A stretch of 64,000 nt of DNA, from the NCBI GenBank assembly GCA_030248215.1, contig JASANG010002669.1, forward strand, positions 82,501-146,500, read 5' to 3'. Shown here one piece after another: positions 21,832-30,800 of this stretch. Source of the DNA: Enoplolaimus lenunculus (lineage: Eukaryota; Nematoda; Enoplea; Enoplida; Thoracostomopsidae). The notes under the pieces are model-generated. The model made no database searches and was not told where the DNA came from. It was given only the letters and a program-made list of their open reading frames with translations. The number at the start of each line of letters is the position of its first letter. Positions within the stretch are counted from its first letter, which is position 1. Made by a program: the position numbers and the translations under genes.

Positions 21832-24800
21832 CTAAAAAATATATTTAAATTTCAAATTTAAAGTGCACTTGCGGGTAATACACAAGATACAATGCGTCAA
21901 AACTCTCGTTGAATGCAACTGAAAGAGTTTCAGCAAAACTCTCGTTGAATTCAACTGAAAAAGTTTCGGCAAAACTCCCGTTGAATTCAATTTCGGCAAA
22001 ACTCTCATTGAATTCAACTGAAACTCTCGTTGAATTCAACTGAAAGAGTTTTGGCAACACTGAATTCAACTGAAAGAGTTTCGGCAAAACTCTCATTGAA
22101 TTCAACTGAAAGAGGATCGGCAAAACTCTCGTTGAATTTAACTGAAAGAGTTTCGGCAAAACTCCCGTTGAATTCAACTGAAAGAGTTTCGGCAAAACTC
22201 TCATTGAATTCTACTGAAAGAGTTTCGGCAAAACTCTCATTGAATTCAACTGAAACTCTCGTTGAATTCAACTGAAAGAGTTTTGGCAACACTGAATTCA
22301 ACTGAAAGAGTTTCGGCAAAACTCTCATTGAATTCAACTGAAAGAGGATCGGCAAAACTCTCGTTGAATTTAACTGAAAGAGTTTCGGCAAAACTCTCGT
22401 TCAATTCAACTAAAGAGTTTCGGCAAAACTCTCGTTAAATTCAACTGAAAGAGTTCCGGCAAATCTCGCGTTGAATTCAACTGAAAGAGTTTCGGCAATA
22501 CTCTAGTTGAATTCAACTGAAAGAGCTTCGGCAAAAGTCTCGTTGAATGCAACTGAAAGAGTTTCGACAAAACTCTCACTGAATCCAGCTGAAAGAGTTT
22601 CGGCAAAACTCTCACTGAATCCAACTGAAAGAGTTTCGGCAAAACTCTCACTGAATCCAACTGAAAGAGTTTCGGCAAAACTCTCGTTGAATTCAACTGA
22701 AAGAGTTTCGGCAAAACTCTCACTGAATTCAACTGAAAGAGTTTCGGCAAAACTCTCATTGAATTCAACTGAAAGAGTTTCGGCAAAACTCTCATTGAAT
22801 TCAACTGAAACTCTCGTTGAATTCAACTGAAAGAGTTTTGGCAACACTGAATTCAACTGAAAGAGTTTCGGCAAAACTCTCATTGAATTCAACTGAAAGA
22901 GGATCGGCAAAACTCTCGTTGAATTTAACTGAAAGAGTTTCGGCAAAACTCTCGTTCAATTCAACTAAAGAGTTTCGGCAAAACTCTCGTTAAATTCAAC
23001 TGAAAGAGTTCCGGCAAATCTCGCGTTGAATTCAACTGAAAGAGTTTCGGCAATACTCTAGTTGAATTCAACTGAAAGAGCTTCGGCAAAACTCTCGTTG
23101 AATTCAACTGAAAGAGTTTCGGCAAAACTCTCACTGAATTCAACTGAAACAGTTTCGGCAAAACTCTCACTGAATCCAACTGAAAGAGTTTCGGCAAAAC
23201 TCTCATTGAATCCAACTGAAAGAGTTTCGCCAAAACTCTCACTAAATCCAACTGAAAGAGTTTCGGCAAAACTCCCGTTGAATTCAACTGAAAGAGTTTC
23301 GGCAAAACTCTCATTGAATTCAACTGAAAGAGTTTCGGCAAAACTCTCATTGAATTCAACTGAAAGAGTTTCGGAAAAACTCTCGTAGAATTCAACTGAA
23401 ACTCTCGTTGAATTCAACTGAAAGAGTTTTGGCAAAACTCTCACTGAATCCAACTGAAAGAGTTTCGGCAAAACTCTCGTTGAATTTAACTGAAAGAGTT
23501 TCGGCAAAAGTCTCGTTCAATTCAACTAAAGAGTTTCTGCAAAACTCTCGTTAAATTCAACTGAAAGAGTTCCGGCAAATCTCGCGTTGAATTCAACTGA
23601 AAGAGTTTCGGCAATACTCTCGTTGAATTCAACTGAAAGAGTTTCAGCGAAACTCTCCGGATTTGGCCCATGTTACTTTAAAGGGCGTTAAGGTTTCTGG
23701 TGGGTATATCAAGAAGTAGGTTTAGATTTTAGATCACATTTTTTTGCTTAGGCTTAGGCTTAGAAACACATTCTTGCAACGTTTAGGCTGTGGAATACGC
23801 TTAATCTTCTGTTACGCCACAAAGCAACATTGGCCTTGAATTTTATGCCCAAAATCTGCGCTAGTTTAGGTCTTGTTCAACGAGTGTTCTGGTTTTAGAA
23901 TCCTATACGTTCTGCTGTATGCATTCTTCAACAGAACGATATTACACTCATTAGCAACAAATCTGGATTAAGTTCTGGTCCTTAACGAACCCGATATTTC
24001 AAAAGGAGCCCAAAAACTCTTCAAGTGGGACACTGCGATGTTTTTCAACTTTGTACCCTCGTTGGCCGACGGTCAGTTACGGTCCCGACGTTGCTTGGAT
24101 TGGACCCGAGGAAGGCTCACCAAAGGGATCTTCTTGATCCAGAAGCGTGTATAATCAACCTAGTCTTTTTTAGCTTTCGGATAATAGCAGCGTAGCCAAA
24201 CGTTCTCTGGGGGGGGGGGTGAAAATTGTTTAATGACTCTCGGGACCCCCAAGCCCATAGTTGACTACGAGCCCTGAAATTTCCTAGTTTGGAACCTGTC
24301 CTTACACGGCAAAGGTACGGAACATGAGCTTTAAGCCGATATACCGCTCTTTCGCTGGGCAATGCCATGTTCCAATCAAAAGAAATATTGGTCCGTAACC
24401 TGACTGCGGGCTTCTGGAGGAGTCCACGTTCTGTATCTTCTGCCTAAGGATTGCGCTATATTTTTGTTGCCGTCTGGCGCCTTCCGTCACCCATCCGGCG
24501 CCATCCGTCACCCGTAAGGCGCCGTCCGTCACCCATCCGTCGCCGTCCGTCACCCATCCGTCGCCGTCAGTCACCCATCCGTCGCCGTCAGTCACCCATC
24601 CGTCGCCGTCCGTCACCCATCCGTCGCCGTCAGTCACCCATCCGTCGCCGTCAGTCACCCATCCGTCGCCGTCAGTCACCCATCCGTCGCCGTCAGTCAC
24701 CCATCCGGCGCCGCCGCCCGTCACCGTACGCCGCCGTCCGTCGCCGTCCGGCACCGTCCGTTACCGTCCGTCAGTACACGGTATCATACGTGTGCGTACG

Positions 24801-27800
24801 ATACCTCACAGTGACTGACGGTGACGGACGGCGCCGTACGCATGACGGACGGTACCGGCCGACGACGACTGCCCACCACAAAGGATCAATTTTGATCCGA
24901 TAATATCTCTATATACCTCATCAGCGTCATCGACCGGCAATTCAGTAGTTTGCCAGCGCATATCAGCAGCGGTCGGGAACACATTCGAGATTCGTTCGCA
25001 ACGTCGAAACGTTACATCCCGGCACAGCTTCAACACAACGCCTTCGGTCGCCTCGTAGTATCGCATTTGCAAACGCGCACCCGAAGGCAGCGTTTCAAAG
25101 CGAGCAACTTTGATAAATTTGATTTCACCTCGAGCAATTTGTGCGACTATGAACGGACTTGGTGGATCTGAAAAATTATAGCTGACTCATTTTGGACCCA
25201 TGTTGAGTATAAGGACAATTCATTGAGAGACACTGGGATTGGTTCCTGAAACCCAACTTACGTCTGCATACGTAATGTATTTGCTAAGCAATTACTGAAA
25301 CAATGTATTGTTTGTGAAACTGCACTTAAGTTAAGCAAAACTTAACTTTTCGAACAAAGTGAGCCATTGTCATAAACAAAAAAGTAATAATTATGATTCG
25401 TATTAAGGAGACACCACGAGTCTGCAATTTCAGTTGGATCAAGGGTTGTATACCTGAACGGTTCATTCGAAATAAATCAGACTTACTCAGCGGCTTAAGT
25501 ATTTACTTAACTTAACTACGCTTTTAAAAACGACAGAATCGTTACGTAAAATTACTTAGCACATTCTTAAGTACTAAGTCGTACTTAAGTAGGGTTTCGG
25601 AAACCCAGCCATTGTTACTTACCAAGTTTAATAACTCAAAGACTAAATAGTTCGGACGTACTGTGGCTGATTTAATTGAAATTGTAGACTCACGGAATCT
25701 CATTTAGTATAAAGCAAAACTGTGACTGACATCCTTGTTCTGACACTGGACCCATAATTTGCATTTATTTTTTGTTCAGAAAGTTAAGCATTAAGTCAGC
25801 GACATAAATAAGTACTTTAAGCAAAACAACAGTAAATACTTAAGTAAGATTCCAGAAACCCAGCCATTGTGCTTGGGAGGCGTAGAGACTGGCAACTTGT
25901 GGTTTTATTGGCAGGCTTGTGTCAACGTTTATATTTAAGCTTACGCTCTGGTTTAGATTTCGGCTTAGGATTAGTGTACGAACCCTAATAATGAAACCGG
26001 GGCCGACATTACTGTCTCTATTCAATGCAATGTTTCCACACTTCTTTTAGTGCTCAACTTCAACCGAATGGACTCTATTAAATGACGTTACAAAGTTTTT
26101 CTGATATTTAATGACAATTGTTCTAAAAATAGCAGGAAAACGTTTATTTTCAGGCTTTATTTGAAAACTTTTTTGAAAACTTTTCTGTTATAACAGAAAT
26201 ACTTTTCAAGTGCACCTTGCTAATTATATTTTTTAAATGTCAGAAGCTTTTTCGTAAATATCAGAAATAATTTTTTTGAGTGCAGAGTCACGCTAAGGTG
26301 TTTGAATAATATGCGGAAAATCACTTACCCGGAGCAGGTACGTTGAACAACGGCGCATCACCGCTTGAGATTTGCCAATTTCGACCGCCAGTACCAACTC
26401 CAGTCTCCCAGCCACACATATCTAAAATATTTTATATACCAGTCAAGAACGTCTGAAGGGGAAATGCAGAAGAATATATTTCTCTGAAATTTCTATAAAA
26501 CAAAATAAAATTAAACTTAGGGTCGCGTTGTACCCACCGGACGCAGTCGCATGCCGGTTTACTGCGCAGTATAATTTTTCTAAAAAATGTGTACCATGGC
26601 GCGCAGCGGCATCTGGTACAGTAACGTATGGTGCAACCCTGAGTATAAAACCTGGTGCATCTTAAAACTGAATTCCGTTTTCCACCACCGGGTCACTCCT
26701 TAGTGTGGACCCTACATAATTGTCATGGTCCATGTATGGAACAGTGCCGGATCGTTTTCCGGAGGGGCTATAATAGAGTCAGTTTAAGCTTTAGGTTTTT
26801 TTGCTTAGGCTTAGGCTTAGGCTTAGGGTTAGGCTCAGGCTTAGGCTTAGGCTTAGGCTTAGGCTTAGGGATAGGCTTCGGCTTAGGAATATGCTTACGC
26901 TACTGTTCAAGCCCTGTTCTATACATGGACCATTGTCATAATTAATTTTTGCTCGCGGCTCCTGTTCTAAACAGACATACCTCGATTAAAATTGCATTCG
27001 ACTTGACATACTGATACTTGTGGTGCAGTTGTCGTTGAGTGTTCTAAAATAATAAAGACCGTTCAGCTTTGCGTTTGCTATAAAGACATCTTGTCGGGCT
27101 TATAGCCAGAGGGGGCGCGCAAGGAAAGCCCCTCTAGAAAAATTACAGCCCCGCTATGTAACCTTGCTTGTAGGTCATCGAAAACGGTTATATGTTCCTC
27201 GTCAAAAAAATTTTTTATCACCCCTGTAGCAAGATAAGCTGGCTATGGACCTGTATCTTGTGCAAACCACCCAAATTATATTTGTGATCATCTGAATATT
27301 TACTGCGAATAGGGGTAAGTAGAAGATCAAAGAAGTTTTGTACAAATTTCCCACTGAAAACAACGGCAACCGCAATTGCAAATTGACCAATTACGATAAT
27401 TAAGGTACAAAACATACAGCCAATTTAAGGGGCGTAACAGTAGATTAAGCGTATTCCTAAGCCTAAGCCTAAGCGTTGCAAAAATGTGTTCCTGAGCCTA
27501 AGCCTAAGCCTAAGCGTTGCAAAAGCGTATTCCGAAGCCAAAACCTAAGCCTAAGCCTAAGCAAAAAATGTAATCTAGAATCTAAATCTACTCCTTTACG
27601 GAACCACCAGAAACCTGGACGCTCCTTAAAGTAACATGGGCCAAAAATAAAGGTTAATTATAATAAAATACAGCAATGGTACAGGAACCAAAATTATTTT
27701 TTTCTGATAATTCTGTCTCTTGCTATTTTAAGCTAATCCTTTACCATCGCATCGTTCCCGGTCAACAAGAACATCATCAATTGCAACAACAGCGCCATCC

Positions 27801-30800
27801 GGGACTGCAAAAAAGTCGTTTGCCATGATCAAAACCTGTAACAGAACAAAGTTTGACAAGCGATCGCTTGAGACGAAATGGCCAATGTAAAGAACAGGGA
27901 CAGAACCGTATTATAAGCAAATTCTTAAGCCTAAGCCGAAGGCTAAACCTAAGCGTATAGATGAGCCTATTCCTAACCCTAAGCCTAAGCCTAAGCGTAA
28001 GAATGGGCATATTCATAAGCCTAAGCCAAGCAAAAAATTATGTAAGGCTAGAGCTTACTCTTTTCTAGTCACACAGAGAAACGTTCCGCTCCAAATCTTT
28101 ACATGAGCTGACGAAATGAACAGGGAAATGCGTAGTTTCTTGCGTTACAACGAAAATTTTAGTTCCATTTTCCATAATCTGATTGGTTTAATCAAATCAA
28201 GTGTGCCGGATACAAGAGTGTGCAACTCTTGGGGTTCCGAATGTTACAAAATGTACCACCGGGCATTGCGCTTTTGGCTGACCCCTTCTTAGAGATGGTT
28301 TCACTGTAATACCACTAAATTAAACTATAAGCGAAGTATTTTTGATACCGGATACATAAAGTGCCAAAGTTCGCACAAGTTGTACTCCCTCTAATAAAGG
28401 AAGGTAATTGGTCAAAAACGCAACGTGTGCCAGGTACATTTTCTACCATACGAACCGCATGAGTTGCATACTCTTGTATCATCCACTCTTGATCAAACTA
28501 AGCGTTTCGAAGCTTTATTTTAAATAACTTAATTTTGAGTAACTCGATATAGTAGTTTCCGTCAAAAAAATTGCATTTTGGTCAAAAAACCAAAGTTTAT
28601 TTTTAAGCCGAGCCTGAAAAATCGGCTCAAACCGCATTCAATTGGTTTAACGTTCAGTTTTGACGAAACATTTCAGTTGTTTTGCCAGTTATTCTCAAAT
28701 GTGTGTAGCACCTAGTACCAGTTGGTTCACTTATCAACCAGAAACCGACGAGGATTAAAATCCTTAACGCATATTTCGTATAGGATTTGAGATCACTAAG
28801 ATGCTATAGATCGCTTGATTGAAGACATATTACTAACTGATGATAGTTGCTATACACAGCTGAGAATACGGGTTTCTAAGACGCAACGCTAGCCGTCAAC
28901 TAGCTAAACATGCTATGAAAAGTAACCAATCATTTACCTCCATATCTCCATCGAAACCGTTGTCTTTCGGTTTTAAGGTCGCTGATTGGTCAACAAAAGG
29001 CTCACAATACTTAGGATCATCTAAGCTTCCAAGCTCCTGCACGCATGCGTACAGCTTTACGTCCTTGTTCCATACTCTGGGTGGTAAAAAAGAACAAAAA
29101 ATACTGCAAAATGATACCAGGTTGGGACAAATGTGCCTAGTCAAAGTAGTTGCAACATTTGCATACGGCGCCGGACGGTGACGGACGGCGCCTAACGTCA
29201 TCAAAGTATGGCCCATGTTAGTTTAAGGGCGTCCAGGTTTCCGGTAGGTTCATAAAAGAGTAGGTTTAGATTCCAGATTACATTTTTTGCTTAGGCTTAG
29301 GCTTAGGAACACATTTTTGCAACGCTTTAGGCTTAGGCTTAGGCTTAGGCTAGGAACACATTTTTGCAACGCTTAGGCTTAGGAACACATTTTTGCAACG
29401 CTTAGGCTTAGGAATACGCTTAATCTACTGTTACGCCCCTTATAGTAAGTGCCACCTTAACGCGTTTTAGATTCGAAATAAAATAAAACGCTTCCAATCG
29501 TAGCACGGTTACGGTCACACTCGGCAGATCCGATTTTACCGAAAAATTACTCATCTCTTTCAATAAATATAAAGCAACCTAGGCAAATTCTGTTATATAA
29601 TATGTTTTTCTTGTATATCAGTGGCGGAACCAGAAATTGCTAAACAAGTTTAGTGCCAGATATATAGTGGAAAACCTAGCGAACAACAAGCCAAACGCTA
29701 TTTTAGTGCTAAACCTTAATACAAAATGTTGATTTTGAAGCCTGTACTGGTGTCGATGATGTAGTGATCCGACTTTGAATCAGCCAGTGTTTAATAATTC
29801 ACTATTTAGCAGAAAAATTACAGAAATGTCATCAAAATCATACTTGGCTGTAACATCAACGGTTTTAGCGCATTTGATTGGACACGAAAGTAGTATCGCT
29901 TTGTCGTCCATTCGGCCCAGTCCACCGCTTGACGCAAACGCAACCGCAAAGTCTCCAGCTGAAACAATTATAATGGATTTTTAAGCAGTCTAAAAGTGGC
30001 GAAAATTGTTCAAAATCTCACACGTGGTTCCTGGATATTTAGTACGAAAAGCCTTTTACGACCCTTCACTCTATACAGCCAGCGCGAAAATTGTTCAATT
30101 CAAAAAAGTAGCAGTTGACAGACTGACATGGTTAGGCTTAGGCTTAGGCTTACGAATATGCTCATTCTTACGCTTAGGTTTAGGCTTAGGCTTAGGCTTA
30201 GGAATATGCTTATAATACTGTTTCGCCCCTGTTATATTTACATTGGCCGTAATTTTTAAGAATCGTCTGCTAACTGTTGTCGAAATTCCATTTTTCAGCT
30301 TGTTTTTTGAAAATATTTGACAAATCAAGTTTTTGTATAAAAAAATACAATTTTTACCCTCAGCAATTTTTATGTAAGCAATTATTTACCTAACAAATTT
30401 TATTGGGATAAAATGATAAGATCAATATACCTTACAATTTTTAGGATTCATAACGTTTGCTGGTCCGCCCACCCCCCGTCAGAATTCTTTGGATCCGCCT
30501 CTGCTTACGCTTAGGCTTTAGGCTTACAAATATGCTTATACTACTGTCACAACCCTGTGTTACACACTGGTCGAAACTTTCCTGTTTCAACTTTAGGGTA
30601 TTCAGCAGCAAAAAGCAATCGCCAATCAAACGATCGACGCTGCACACAGTTGAGAACCGGTGTCGACCAACTCACTTGGTGGATTTTGTCCAAAACATCG
30701 TTCCACAGCATCCTCGTTGACGCTGTTCGAGTTGACTTTAACCCAATCCATTTGTGCTTGATCAATTTTAGCATTTTCCCAACATTTACACTCGGGTCCA

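Noticed and set aside
21845-23507. Many 80-150-codon open frames on both strands (VLPKLFQLNS- and RVSAKLSLNS-type repeats)
   Set aside because: They follow the 36-bp minisatellite exactly, occur on both strands at once, and lie in an intron of gene B.
12970-23655. Regular repeats at 13 kb and 22-23.6 kb considered as CRISPR-like
   Set aside because: Units are head to tail with no unique spacers, in a clearly eukaryotic intron context.
24302-24903. Two 150-codon open frames (WVTDGDG and RRRQSPI heptads)
   Set aside because: Products of the 21-bp minisatellite, present on opposite strands.
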